Assembly (NCBI GenBank): GCA_007922305.1
Contig: ML677386.1
Span: 14,649,585 to 14,713,584 of the forward strand
DNA: 64,000 nucleotides
Source of the DNA: Dermatemys mawii
Taxonomy: Eukaryota > Chordata > Testudines > Dermatemydidae
Direction of reading: 5' to 3'
Below the pieces are notes generated by a model. That model worked only from the letters and a program-made list of their open reading frames with translations. It was not told where the DNA came from and did not search any database. The first letter of the stretch is position 1. Each line of letters opens with the position of its first letter. The position numbers and the translations under genes are program-made. Below are positions 47,842-59,097 of the stretch, one piece after another.

Positions 47842-48564
47842 TGTACTGGGGCAGCTGCCCCACTCCTGCAAAAAGGGCTTAAAACAGCCCTGCAGTGGAC
47901 TGTGGCAAGGGAAAGGCAGCTCAGCAGAGGGCTGCAACAGAAGGCAGAGCAGCCCCAGCCACAGCTGTGGCTGGGTCAATCAGGGCCCAGCTGGCCTTGA
48001 TAAAAAGGCACAGAGTTTGGAGCTGGGAGAGACAGTCTCCTCTGTTTGTAGAGGTAGACAGGCCTGGCTGCTGGGAGCTTGAGTAGGTACCTAGAGTGGT
48101 GCAGGGCTGGGGCAAGACAAGAGGAGCTGGGGAAGCTCTGGCCTGGAAATCCCCAGGCTGCAGGGCTTAGGGGATGGCCCAACAAAGGGGTACTGAGGTT
48201 GCAGGGGGCAGCCAATAGCCCTAGAGGCAGAAGTAGCAGGCCAAACCCTCCTTGCTAATGATGAGTGGCAATGATACTGCAGTCTGCCCCAGAGAACGGG
48301 GACAAGTGGGGACTGGCAGTTGCCTAGACTGAGGCAATGAGGGGATAGTGGGTGGGGGTTCCCTAGGAAGGGGAGACCCTGAGACTGTGGGGGTACTGCA
48401 GGGGTGCAGCACCCTAGGGAAGAGGGCATCGGGGTCCCAGGAGGGACATGGGGCCAGTGCAAGCAGGACTACAGCCTGCAGAGGGCGCTCTGGACGCTGG
48501 ACAGAGCTAATTCCCTGGATGACCAGTGGGAGGTGCCACAGGGGTGAGTTGCTGCCCCGCTACA
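47842..48564 (+). mobile_element. Solo LTR, family A, copy 4
   Basis: A 723-bp unit beginning TGTACTGGGG and ending GCTACA, flanked by GGCCC (47837-47841 and 48565-48569). It has GGGTCAATCAGG upstream of a TTGATAAAAAGG TATA-like box (47998-48009). Near the end, AGCTAATTCCCTGGATGACC and GGGAGGTGCCA parallel copy 1 (AGCTAATTCCCAGACTGAC, AGGAGGTGCCA). The antisense frame 48091-48462 is not a gene. Confidence 0.8.
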
Positions 48565-49989
48565 GGCCCAAATCCATAGGGAGATACAACTTCCCTTAAG
48601 TGTCCCTGATGGCTGTCTAAAGTGGATGGGAATCTTGCCGTTGGAAGGAGGAGGGGGGGCTTCATCCCTTTATGGCTTTTATACACTAGTATACGTATTA
48701 AAATAGGTTGCATGTTTTTGGGCTACATCCCAGTCCCTGGCTCCACCTGCTTAGCATTGCCTAAGGCAGGCAGGATTTCTGCTGACAGAAAGCAAATCCC
48801 TAGATGGTGTAAAGCCAGTATGGCCAGCTCTGTGCAATTCTTCCCACCTCCATCCCAGTGCCAGACATGGAAGGTGCTCCTGGACTTGATCAAGGAAGAA
48901 GAGGTCAGAGATGTAACATTCTGCAATCTAATGAGCCTCCTCTGGCCTGGGAGTATAGGTGGACTTCTCTAGGTGGAGTCACTTAGACCAGTTCTTAGGC
49001 TGCTTCTAGTTATGTTATGGTGGTTCTATCCCCAAACAGGTCCAGGATGAGGTGAGCAGAAAGTTGTTTTAAAGGTATTTTCCCACTACAGGTCCTGTGG
49101 TCTCTAAGGCTGTGCAAGGATACAAACATTTGGCATTGTTATAGCAATAGACCAGATTTTCTCTGACGTTCAGCTTTATTTTTCTTGGTTTGACAAAATG
49201 GTAAAGAGTCCTCCAAATCACACTGGAATGTCCCAGATACAGATAGAATGTCTAGTGGAAACAATTTTCTATTGCAAGCAGACTTCTCTGGATAAACCTA
49301 TTAGCTGAACTAGCCACAAGAGGGAGCTCAAATGCAAAAAGTATAGTGAAATTGATAATGCGACTACAACAGAACTGAAAAAAAAAAAATCACTAAACGA
49401 GTGTGTTTGGATCTGCAAATAACTTGTAGAAGTAATCTTGATTTCCTCTTCAGCTTCTTTTCTGAATAGATTGTGTTTTCTTACTAATTTAATAACTGTA
49501 TTATAGAGGTTAAAGTTGCATTCATTCCTTCTTTGGAGACCAATAAAACTTTAAAATCTGATATAAAGAGTTCCCTAATTCTGGTGAAATGTGTAGTATT
49601 ACTTTTAAGCATTTTAAATTGCTGTAATCTCCATTAGTTAAGCATTGAAAATTTACACTTTTCTGAAAGTGATTTCTGATTGCTTCAGTTTTAGTCCTCT
49701 AACTGAATTGAAAATGCACATTTGAAAAATCTGAGTTACAAGACTGTGAATTAAGTAGCTAGGTGTAAGTACCAAGACATTAAAATATACAAAATTTAAA
49801 GAATATAAATCAATTTTTACCCAGCAGAGCTGAATAAAATTATCCTGATTCATCCCCTATATCCATTCTCCAAACACAAAGCAAATGAAAGGAATCACTG
49901 ATCTATGCAGAGTGTTTCCTCCTAATTGCCCTGGGCTAGAGTCTGACTTGTGCCTTGGTAGTTTATATGAGGGCCAAAACTTTTTTAAA
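48565..49989. other. Intergenic, nothing recognised
   Basis: No coding or repeat signal I can name apart from a short A-run at 49379-49389. Confidence 0.4.
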
Positions 49990-51055
49990 AATCATTACTA
50001 TTGTCATTCTGGTTGTTTTCATTATCCATACAGGTAATGTCTCAATGTCCAACTATTTCTTGATGCCTGCTAAGTTCTTGGCCTCAGAATTCTCTTGTGG
50101 CAATGAGTTCCACAAGGAAACTATACATTGTGTGAAGTATTTCTTACTGCTTTTAAATTTGCAGTCTTTTTATTTAATTGTCTGTCCAACTTTAAGCTGA
50201 AGGTGTGATTTTTTTTTTTTTTCAGCTCTGGTAGGTGTATATGCATTGGTTTTGATCAACTTAGTGCTCTAAAAATAGAAGTGTAACTATAACAACATGA
50301 GTGACAGGAGAGAGAGCTGCCCATGTACCACCATACCAGAATGGATTGTACCTGAGTGACTACCCCATCCTGCCACCCAAACTGCCACAGCTACACTTCT
50401 GTGTTTAGTGCACTAGCACAATCAAAGCTCGTGTGTATACATCTACCTAAGCTGAAAATTACATCTCCAGTCTGAACTCTAGACCTACCCCCTGACTGCT
50501 CTCATATGCTTGTATTATAAGTGGCCAAGTGTATTCACTGTGCCTACCTTCCTTATGCCATTCATTATTTTGTGTACCTTTATCCTGTTCCCGCATTCAT
50601 CTCCTCTCGAATGTAAATAGTCTTCTCACAAATTCTTTTCAATTTCTTCTTAATCCTTTTGATCATTTTCACTGTCTGATTCTAAGCACAGTATATTTCT
50701 GCTGTTTCTTTTTTGAAATAAGGTGTTCAGTTCTGAACACAGTATTTGAAGTGAGGGCACCCCATTGATATGTGTAATGGTATCATTTCAGTGTCCTATT
50801 CCACCCCAGCTGTTTATGCAGCTTAATCTTTTGTTTGCTCTTTTGATATCTGGGACACATTGAACATACTCTTCAGTGAGCTCTCAACAGTGGCGCCTAG
50901 TTCTTTTTCCTGTGTTACCATTAACTTAGAACTCAGAAAGGTGTGCAAGTAATTCAGATGTGCATTATCCTGTATTAATAGAGAAGTTCATTTTCATTAT
51001 ATTGCCATTCATTGAGCTTTCAGATACCTCTGAAGTTCCTCACTAAAAGATCCAA
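49990..51055 (-). mobile_element. CR1 LINE 3' region, minus strand, with MITE insertion
   Basis: The plus strand shows the reverse of the CR1 3' part in order: the GGCAATGAGTTCCACAAGG block, then (after a MITE at 50226-50447) TGTGTACCTTTATCCTGTTC, GGTGTTCAGTTCTGAACACA, GCACCCCATTGATATGTGTA and CATTCATTGAGCTTTC. All are strongly diverged, so this is an old copy. The frames at 49955-50200 and 50529-50768 are antisense to it. Confidence 0.75.
50226..50447. mobile_element. Palindromic Harbinger-like MITE
   Basis: The left half (GTAGGTGTATATGCA, then TTAGTGCTCTAAAAATAGAA, AGTGTAACT) is inverted in the right half (AGCTACACTTCTGTGTTTAG, TGCACTAGCAC, TGTATACATCTACCTAAG). It resembles the MITE at 25265-25563 and splits the CR1 copy. 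Confidence 0.65.
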
Positions 51056-51551
51056 AATTTTCTGTTGAAACTGATTTTTATGCAAAATTGGATTTTGACA
51101 AAATATCAAAAATGTTTGAGGTTGTTTTTTTTGACAAAATTGACATTTTCTGTGGTTGGAGGGGAAAACTAGAGCTGTCAATTACACTTAACTCACACGA
51201 TTAACTCAGTCATTATTAAAAAAATTGCAGTTGAAATCACATTGTTAAACAATAGAATACCAATTGAAATGTATTAAATATTTTGTATGTTTTTCTACAT
51301 TTTCAAGTATTTGATTTTAATTTAAAACAGAATACAAAGCGTATAGTGCTCTATTTTTGCTACAAATATTTGCACTAAAGAAACAATTTTCAATTCACTT
51401 CATACAAGTACTGTAGTGTAATCTCTTTATCCTGAAAGTGCAACTTACAAATTTAGATTTGTTACATAACTGCATTTGAAAATGAAACTACATATAACTT
51501 CAGAACCCTACAAGTCCACTCAGTCCTACTTCTTGTTCAGCTAATCACTAA

Positions 51552-51816
51552 GCCTTGGTCAACACTGCGGGAAGGGGATCGACCTAACATACACAACTTC
51601 AGCTACGTGAATATCGTAGTTAAGTAGACTTATTCAGGGTGACTTACCTCAGCATCTTCATGGCACTGAGTTGACTGCTGCCACTCCCCCATTGACTCCG
51701 CCTGCACTTCTCAGCGTGAGGGAGTTCCAGAGTTGATGGGAGAGCACTCGGGGATTGATTTATTGCAGCTAGATCGATCTGTATCTGCCGATCTGGTGGG
51801 TAGTGTACACCTGTCC
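51552..51816. mobile_element. Harbinger MITE in hAT, flanked by TAA
   Basis: It begins GCCTTGGTCAACACTGCGGG and ends TAGTGTACACCTGTCC, flanked by TAA (51549-51551 and 51817-51819). Removing it joins AATCACTAA to ACAAGTTTATT, which continues the hAT sequence. Confidence 0.85.
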
Positions 51817-52120
51817 TAAACAAGTTTATTTATCTTTATGGGAGATAATGCTGTCTGCTTCTTATTTACAATATCACCTGAAAATGAGAACAGGTCTTTG
51901 CATGGCACCACATCATTGCTAGGTATTTACGTGCCATGTATGCTAAACATTCGTATGCCCCTTTGGCCACCATTCTAGAGGACATGCTTTCATGCCCATG
52001 ATGCTCATTAAAAAAAATGCATTAACTGAATTTGCTACTGAACTCCATGGGAGAGCATTTGTATTTCTCCTTCTGTTTTAATTGCATTCTGCCATATATT
52101 TCATGTTCTAGCAGTCTCAG

Positions 52121-52531
52121 ATGCTGAACCAGTACATGTTTATTTTAAGAATAGAACCTGAACCACCAAAAAAAAAAAGCAACCTTCTGCTTGTGGCATC
52201 TGACTCAGATGATGAAAATGAGGCTTGGTCTACACTAGGGGGTGGGGTTGATCTAAGATGCGCCAAATTCAGCTACCTTATTCACGTAGCTGAAGTTGCG
52301 TATCTTAGGCCAACTCACTTGCCATCCTCATGGCGGCAGCGGTCAGCAGTGGGCTCTCCTGTCAACTCCAGCTTGTGCCTTTTGGCAAGCTGGAGTTCTG
52401 GAATCGACAGAAGTGCCTTTGGCCATCGATTTTATCAAGTCTTGAATTGTTATCAAGCAGAACCTGCCATCAGAATGGAAGAATGTCCTCTGGAATGGTG
52501 GGCAAAGCATGAAGGGACATGTGAATCTTAA
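52121..52531 (+). pseudogene. hAT transposase C-terminal (dimerisation) fragment, interrupted by MITE
   Basis: The frame begins with transposase residues EPEPPKKKSNLLLVASDSDD, passes through a Harbinger MITE in frame, and returns to transposase residues CYQAEPAIRMEECPLEWWAK before a TAA. PLEWW is the hallmark of the hAT C-terminal dimerisation domain. The rest of the domain downstream (usually ending the protein with a conserved Arg/Leu-rich part) is missing, so this is a relic. The open frame through the insertion is coincidental. Confidence 0.8.
52223..52436. mobile_element. Harbinger MITE in hAT coding region, right end truncated
   Basis: It begins GGCTTGGTCTACACTAGGGG and has the hairpin pair AGCTACCTTATTCACGTAGCT. 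Its end is replaced by hAT coding sequence near 52436, so the right inverted end is missing. Confidence 0.7.
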
Positions 52532-52574
52532 ACACATATGACATGTGTCTATCTGCAGATGTATACAGATGCAA

Positions 52575-52715
52575 AGAAGTCACTTAGTTTCTCTGCAGTG
52601 TTCTTATCCTTGGTGACTCAGTGAACTAACCAGTTCTCTTGCAGGTTTCCTGTCACTGACAATTTGCTCTTCAAGAATTCTTCTTATCCCTCCTAATTTC
52701 TTTCTGCTACACTGA
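52575..52715 (-). mobile_element. CR1 LINE fragment, minus strand
   Basis: The plus strand reads TCACTTAGTTTCTCTGCAGT and TTGCAGGTTTCCTGTCACTG, the reverse of CR1 ORF2 sequence between endonuclease and reverse transcriptase. Confidence 0.55.
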
Positions 52716-53054
52716 GGGGGTGAGATTTTCAAAAAGCTCTGAAGGGAAGTAGGAGTACAATCTCATTGAAAAATTAGAGTTGTGCTCCTGGATGCTTTTG
52801 AAAATATCTCCCATACTATCTTTTCTGTTGGTTTCATTGGGTTGGTTTTCCAATTTGGGAAGGATCTTTATTTAACGTTAATAACCTCTTGCACATAACC
52901 ACTTCCCCATACTGGCCTTTTTTCTTATTATAGATATCCATGCCTTCCAAGACTCTGTTACTCTATCTTTAACTAGACTTTATGCTAAATTGAAGAAGTC
53001 TGTCTTTATTTAGATCTTAGGGCCTTTTTGACTAGCTCCCCCTCTCTTAAGTGC

Positions 53055-53582
53055 TGTGAAAGGATGGCCAACATTAGTATGGTGGGTCCTGCGCTTTTCT
53101 TGGCAGGGAGCTAAGATGCCTCCCCTTGCCCCTGTTCTTGGGGTGCTAATTGCCTCATTAGTGGCCCAGGAAGGTAGTAAAGGAGGGAAGCAGGGTAGGG
53201 TCTGGATTTGCTCCTCACTCTGAGGCCCAGTCCCTCTCAACCCCTGCAGGTTCTTACCTTCTTCCCACCCAGGTGAGGTATCTTCAGTCCTTTAGATGCT
53301 GGGGAAAGGAGTCTCCCTCCCTTACTGGGGCAGGGTCCCGCTTTCTTCAGTTCTCTGATTTTTCCAAGTCACACAGCACAGCTCCAGTCCTCTCTCCTTC
53401 CTCCTCTGTCTGCCTAAAGCAGGGGATTTTATTGGGTTCCTAACAGGGCCTTAATTGACTGCAGGTGCTCCAATTAACCTGCAGCCACCTTCCCTAGTCT
53501 ACAGGGAGCCATGCCTTAATTAGCCTTGAGTTTAAATATTTCCCTTCAATCACTTCAAGCTCCCTCACCCTCCTCTATCACA
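53055..53582 (-). mobile_element. Solo LTR, family A, copy 5, minus strand
   Basis: On the minus strand it begins TGTGATAGAGGAGGG and ends CCATCCTTTCACA. It is flanked by GTGC (53051-53054 and 53583-53586). It carries GTCAATTAAGGCCC and CCAATAAAATCC as the CCAAT/TATA region. It resembles copy 3 most closely (shared CAGGACCCACCATACTAATG-type end). Confidence 0.8.
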
Positions 53583-53599
53583 GTGCCCCTTTCTAAAGT

Positions 53600-53930
53600 G
53601 GACTGTCAGCATGCTAGTTTTTGGAACTGTTCCTTCCTTTAGGATTTGAATCTGATAGTGTGTCAACTATAGTTACAATTATAACCAACTCCTGCGAGTT
53701 TACTTATCATTAAGTTGAGAATAGAGCCTCCTTTAATGTGCTCTAGAATTAGCTATTATTAAAAGTAGTCAGTTAAGGTGTTAGAAATTCCTTCTCTAAT
53801 CTTTGTCCTCCTATAATGTTTTAACTGTTTATATGTGGGTAGTTGAAATCTTCCATTAGTACTTTAGATTTTGTTGCCCCTTTTCTGTCTCTCAACACTG
53901 TGCACTCAATATCCTCTTCCTGAGCTGAAA
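53600..53930 (-). mobile_element. Old CR1-like LINE fragment, minus strand
   Basis: The plus strand carries GGGTAGTTGAAATCTTCCAT and surrounding blocks, the reverse of the CR1 endonuclease segment encoding a GDFN-type motif. Confidence 0.5.
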
Positions 53931-53964
53931 GCTGGTATAATATAAGCCACGGATAAGTGTACCC

Positions 53965-54940
53965 TTGTCACAGAGCTGCAAGGGACCTTGAGAGTTCATC
54001 TCGTCCAGCCTCCTGAAGAGAGTCAGGACCAAGTATACCTTCTAGACCATCCCTTACAGGTGATTGTCTAACTTGCTCTTAAAAACCTCCAATGATGGGG
54101 ATTCCACAACTTTCCTTGGAAGCCTATTCCAGAACTCAACTATCCTTATAATTAGGAAGTTTTTTCCTGATATCTAACCTAAATTTCCCTTGCTGAAGAT
54201 TTAAATTGATTACTACTTGTCCTATCTTCAGTAGACCTGAAGAACAATTGATCACAGCCCTTGTTATCACAGCCCTTAACATGTTCAAAGACTGTTATCA
54301 GGTCCCCCTCAGTCTCCTTTTTTCAAGGCAAAACATATCAACGTTTTAAAATCTTTCTTCGTAGGACAAGTTTTCTAAAATTTTTATCATATTTGTTGCT
54401 CTCCTTTGAACTCTCTTCAGTTTGCTCACATCTTTCTTACAGTGTAGCACCCAGAATTGGACACAGCATTGTAACTAAGACCTCACCAGTGCCAAGTAAA
54501 GTGGGACAATTACCTCATGTGTCTTGTACAAAACATTCTAGTTTATACACCTCAGAATATTAGCTTTTTCACAACTGCATTACATTGTTGGCTTAACTTC
54601 AGTTTGTGATCCACTATAACCCACAGATCCTTTTCAGCAGTACTACTGCCTAGCCACTTATTCCCCATTTTATGTTTGCGTGTTTGATCTTTTTTTTTCC
54701 TTCCTAACTGAAGTACTTTGTATTTATCTGTGTTGAATTTCATCATGTTGATTTCAGACCAATTCTCCAATTTATGGAGACCGAATCCTGTCCTCCAAAG
54801 TGCTTGCAACCCTTCTCAGCTTGGTGTCAGCCATGAATTTTATAAGCATTCTCTTCACTCCATTGTCCAAATAATTAATGAAAATATTGACTAGTATTAA
54901 CAGTGGCCACAGTACTATCAGATTCAGACCCCTAGAGGGT
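53965..54940 (-). mobile_element. CR1 LINE, 3' part of ORF2 and tail, minus strand
   Basis: On the minus strand 54552-54809 encodes CR1 reverse transcriptase C-terminal blocks: LENWSEINMMKFNTDKYKVL, then GSSTAEKDLWVIVDHKLKLS, then QCNAVVKKL. The rest of ORF2 follows in broken frames to the 3' end, whose plus-strand form reads CAAGGGACCTTGAGAGTTCA, GACCATCCCTTACAGGTGAT and GGGGATTCCACAACTTTCC. It is 5' truncated. Confidence 0.9.
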
Positions 54941-55335
54941 CCACTAGATATGCCCCCCTTTCCCCAGTTTGACAGTGATTAGACTGTTCTTTCTGGACGG
55001 TTAAACACAATGTAGTGTTTCTGTAGTCACTTCAGTTAGGATATACCAGTTGGAAACATAGTACGCTGGTAATGACTTAGTACTTAATTGACTTATCTTT
55101 AGTAACTTTGTTAGAGGGGGACAAAGCTCTGCCTTTCCCCATGAATGAAGTCCATTTCTGCATAAAGTCAAAGTAATTCAACTCTTTGTGGGAAGTGAAG
55201 TGATGAAATCCACCCTATAACCCAAGGGCTGAGTGTGCAGCATAGCCCTCCCCTCCACACAGGGTCTATTCTACACTGTGGAGCAGAATAGTTGCCAAAT
55301 CCTCTGCACACTGCAGCATATTGGAGCAGCTAAAT

Positions 55336-55645
55336 CAGGGGTAGGCAACCTATGGCACGGGCGCTGAAGGCGGCACGCGAACTGACTTTCAGTGGCACTC
55401 ACACCGCCCGGGTCCTAGCCACCAGTCTGGGGGCTCTGCCTTTTAATTTAATTTTAAAAGAATCTTCTTAAATATTTTAAAAAGCTAATTTACTTTATAT
55501 ACAACAATAGTTTAGTTATATATTATAGACTTATAGAAAGAGACCACCTAAAAATGTTGAAATGCATTACCAGCATGCGAAACCTTAAATTAGAGTGAAT
55601 AAATGAAGACTCGGCACACCACTTCTGAAAGGTTGCTGACCCCTG
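55336..55645. mobile_element. hAT MITE, copy 2 (310 bp)
   Basis: The ends CAGGGGTAGGCAACC and GGTTGCTGACCCCTG are perfect inverted repeats apart from one base, flanked by AGCTAAAT / AGCTAGAT (7 of 8). The body is the inverse of the copy at 45683-45972. Confidence 0.92.
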
Positions 55646-56565
55646 AGCTAGATCCTCAACACTCACCCCAACACTTCACCCCTGCCTTTGTAGATCTGTT
55701 GTGGGGACCATTCCTATGGCATGCAGGAGATGTGGAGGTGCCCCAAACTGCTGTACTATACCTAGTCTCCCCACAAAGCCCCAATGAGGGGGTTCTGTGA
55801 TACAGTGGACCTTCAGCTGATCCTCCTCACAACAAATTTATTTCACCCTCTGAACCTACTGCAACTGTCGAGCTATTAAGAGCTTTCTGTGTGCTAAATT
55901 ATTACTTGTCTTTCTTTTATATTGCTATTGTACATGAAACTACATTTTAAATGAACTTGGGTGACTATAGGTCATAGTGGTGCTCTAGCACCTCTAGTTA
56001 AAATTTGTGCTTTTTATATAATTTGGATTATTACAAATTTATACATTGGATTATTTATTTTTAAACACTGAATAGATGGAAAGTTCCGCTCTGCAACAGG
56101 TTTGGCGAAAGAGTTTCTACATTGTATAACTTTTTTTGGTCCTTCCCCCTTTTCTATGTTTTCTTATCTCTTTTTCCTCTTGTACATTAGTTATTTTAGA
56201 CAGTTAAAGGCCTTATTCTGCCAGCTGCTAACCACCCTTAAATTCCATTCCATTCACTCAGCACTTTGCTAGATCAGGTCTAAGTCTTCCCTAAATGGGA
56301 TTAATGAGCTATGATCATCCTCAAAGTAGACTGAAGAACCATATAAATATAGGGCTCTGAGGGACTTCAAGAGGACACCTGTAGTTAAAAATCTCCCTTG
56401 CTACAAACTAAGCCAATTACATTAGAAAAGGAAGAAATTAAATATGCTGTTGGTTCTTGCTCAAGATTGCCTATTAGCATCCTTGAATTCTGTGGCTGGC
56501 TGTAATATATACATCAAAGCTACATGTATCAAAGAAACAAAAATAATGTTGGAGCTACATGGTGA

Positions 56566-56689
56566 TAGGGTGACCAGACAGCAAATGTGAAAAATCGGGA
56601 CAGGGTGGTGGGTAATAGGAGCCTATGTAAGAAAAAAGACCCAAAAATCGGGACTGTCCCTATAAAATTAGGACATCTCCTCACTCTAA
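56566..56689. mobile_element. AGGGTGACCAG MITE, copy 3, opposite orientation
   Basis: It begins TAGGGTGACCAGACAGC and ends ACATCTCCTCACTCTA. The interior (AAAAATCGGGACTGTCCCTA) is the reverse of copies 1 and 2. Confidence 0.85.
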
Positions 56690-58318
56690 ATAGTGAGGAA
56701 ATGGGATAGCAGTGTGCTAAACACATCAGAGCAATGTACAAATCAATTTCAGTACAAGTATTTCTTTAAAATATCCTTATGTGTAGAAATAGCCAATTTC
56801 TAATAAATTTCACTATTTTTCATTTACTATTTTATCATGCTTTGTTTATATATGGTGACATTCAGAACATATATTGTTTTGGTATTGCAAATACTGCAGG
56901 GGAAAATTTATTTTAAAATCTTAGTAGTTCATTTATTTTTAATTCCATAGTAATGCCTTATTCATGTGAACTGGGGAGTTAAAATCCATGAGAGTAACTC
57001 TCTGAAAAAGGTTGATTGTATGATAGTTCTTTATAAAATAAATCAGTAGCTTTCTGTGCAATTTCAACAGGGCAAAAGCAAAATGGTTACATCCAAAAGC
57101 TGAAATGCTATTGTTGTCAGTTCCTCAGGAACTCTAGATTTGTCCAGTAGGTGGTACTAAGAGTCATTTCCTTCTCAAAAGAAGAAAATACTTGACCATA
57201 ATTTAATGTACTATAAATAAGGTAAATTTTTAAATCTTTCATAAAAGGCTCAAGATACATAAAATGCTAAAATATTAAACATACGCATTCTGTGAAAGGA
57301 TGGTAATTTATATGGATTTCTGGTGCATTTCTTTCTCTTTTTGGTAAAAACAGATGTGCATAGGTAATGATCATGGGTGGGGGAAAAAGGGGTCCTGGAC
57401 ATGGAAACTGATACATGTCCTTAATGTAGGTTATCTGAATTCATGAAACTGCTCAAATCAATACCTATGGGGGAGGAGGGGAAGGAGGGAAATAGACAAG
57501 TAGACAAGTGTTTCACCTGTGTCCTTTCCCAGATGAACTAATGATTCTATGCTCTTGTGTGCGTGTGTTTAAAACATTGCATAAAGAGCCAGATTACCAG
57601 TGAAGATGCATTGGGGGTGGGGGCGAGGATGTACAAGGTACTTCATTCCACTGCATAGGTGCAAGAAAAAAAATCTGTCATGTGACTGGGGAGTTCAAGG
57701 ACTGCTCAAAGCTAGTACCACCTGTCATTACCTTCTTGAAAGAGAAAAGGGAGGGGACGGGGTCAGTTACTTTAATGTGAGTTGAGTTCAGTCATTATCT
57801 CCAAGGATCAGGCTCCTGCTGAGAACTTTTGTTTCTGGTCCCTATTGATTTATTTGAGAGCTTAAGTCTTTCAAGCCAGATCAATGCGTGTTAGTGCAGA
57901 CAGGTGTCCAGCCTGGTCCCTTTGCCCCAATGTCTGCTTTTCCTCCAGTTTCCATCAGAGAGGAGAAGCTGCAAGATATATTTTGGGCTCCATATTGCCC
58001 TATTGGCAGCAAGTGCTGACACCCATCCTGGGAGTCCCTGGGCCTGATTCTCCACTCCATTACACATCCGTGAACTTCCATTGATTTATGTGCAGTTCAC
58101 TGGTGTAAAACTAATGTAGTGGAGAGAAGACTCAAGTCCCATGTGTTGATTCTAGCCCAACAACATAGGAATTAGATGCCTACTGCTGAAATGCAGCTAC
58201 CTCTGGAGTGCAGCACTGCAACTATTTGTGACAGCAATAATTCCCATGACTTTTTACAAAAGTAAGTACAGAGTAACTTCTGTAAGTGTTCTGTTGAATG
58301 CATTTTGAGAAGGAAAAG
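56690..58318. other. Intergenic region downstream of OPN3
   Basis: No exon of a convergent gene is recognised. A decayed GGGCCTGATTCTCC MITE may lie at 58040-58140. Confidence 0.45.
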
Positions 58319-58324
58319 TTTATT
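58319..58324 (-). promoter_or_regulatory. Possible distal polyadenylation signal of OPN3
   Basis: AATAAA on the minus strand, about 775 bases past the OPN3 stop codon. Position only. Confidence 0.3.
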
Positions 58325-58603
58325 ACTCAGATTTGAAATTTAAGCAGAAGCAGCTAGGTCCACACTTGCTGCTACTCACAAAAATATCTCAGCAGATTTA
58401 ATTATCAAAAAGTAGGCAGGGCCTCTGTTCCATGTAATGATAAATGTGTATATGGGTTTTGTTTGGTTTTCAGTCCCTGATAATCTATATTTTCCTCTTT
58501 TGTTTTTTTGATTGGATTTTTTGGTTTTTTAAACTAAAGCAAAATGTAGTGGTGTGTGTAAAATTTCTGATACTTTCCCTTTTGTCATCTCTTCATCGGT
58601 GCC

Positions 58604-58609
58604 TTTATT
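58604..58609 (-). promoter_or_regulatory. Possible proximal polyadenylation signal of OPN3
   Basis: AATAAA on the minus strand, about 490 bases past the OPN3 stop codon. It is the first such hexamer I find in the presumed 3' UTR. Confidence 0.4.
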
Positions 58610-59097
58610 TCCTTTTTCTAAAAATATATATATTTTTACTTCAAAGTGGTTAATGAATAGCACCAAAACAACTACAGGACAACTTTGACTAATCAAAGGG
58701 GCAACTTTGTACTGGCTTTGTACTGTTTGACTGTAGAGATGGCAATTTGAAAGTCAACTTTTTTTGTCAAGATCAGGTTCTAGTGAGCAAACCCAAGGCC
58801 TACTTCAGAAACTCCCTGCATTTCCCTGGGAACTCTATGTGCAAGGAATGCTGAATAATCAAGTTTTAAAAAATTCAGAGTCCAGCAACATGTTGGAGAC
58901 AAATGTAAAGATTTCTATACTGATACCATGATTAAATTGTTCACAGAGCTTCAATATTTCAAAATATTGAGAATTGTTTCAATATTTCACAGCTGAAGGA
59001 CAGTGCTTTCTTCATGACACTATCATCAAAGAAGATGACCAAACAGTTTAATCGGCTGAAGTCCATCCAGGTTCTGACACGTGTTGTAGCTTAGTCC

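Larger units (their letters stand above)
51171..52531 (+). mobile_element. hAT transposon remnant with two Harbinger MITE insertions
   Basis: Starting AGAGCTGTCAATTACACTTA it follows the 5' region of a hAT element I recognise from turtles (blocks TTAAACAATAGAATACCAAT, ACTCAGTCCTACTTCTTGTT, ATTTACGTGCCATGTATGC). It continues into the transposase C-terminal coding part at 52121-52531. Most of the transposase is deleted. MITEs sit at 51552-51816 and 52223 to about 52436. Confidence 0.75.

Noticed and set aside
48091..48462. 123-codon minus-strand frame
   Set aside because: Antisense to solo LTR copy 4; proline/serine-rich from GC-rich repeat.
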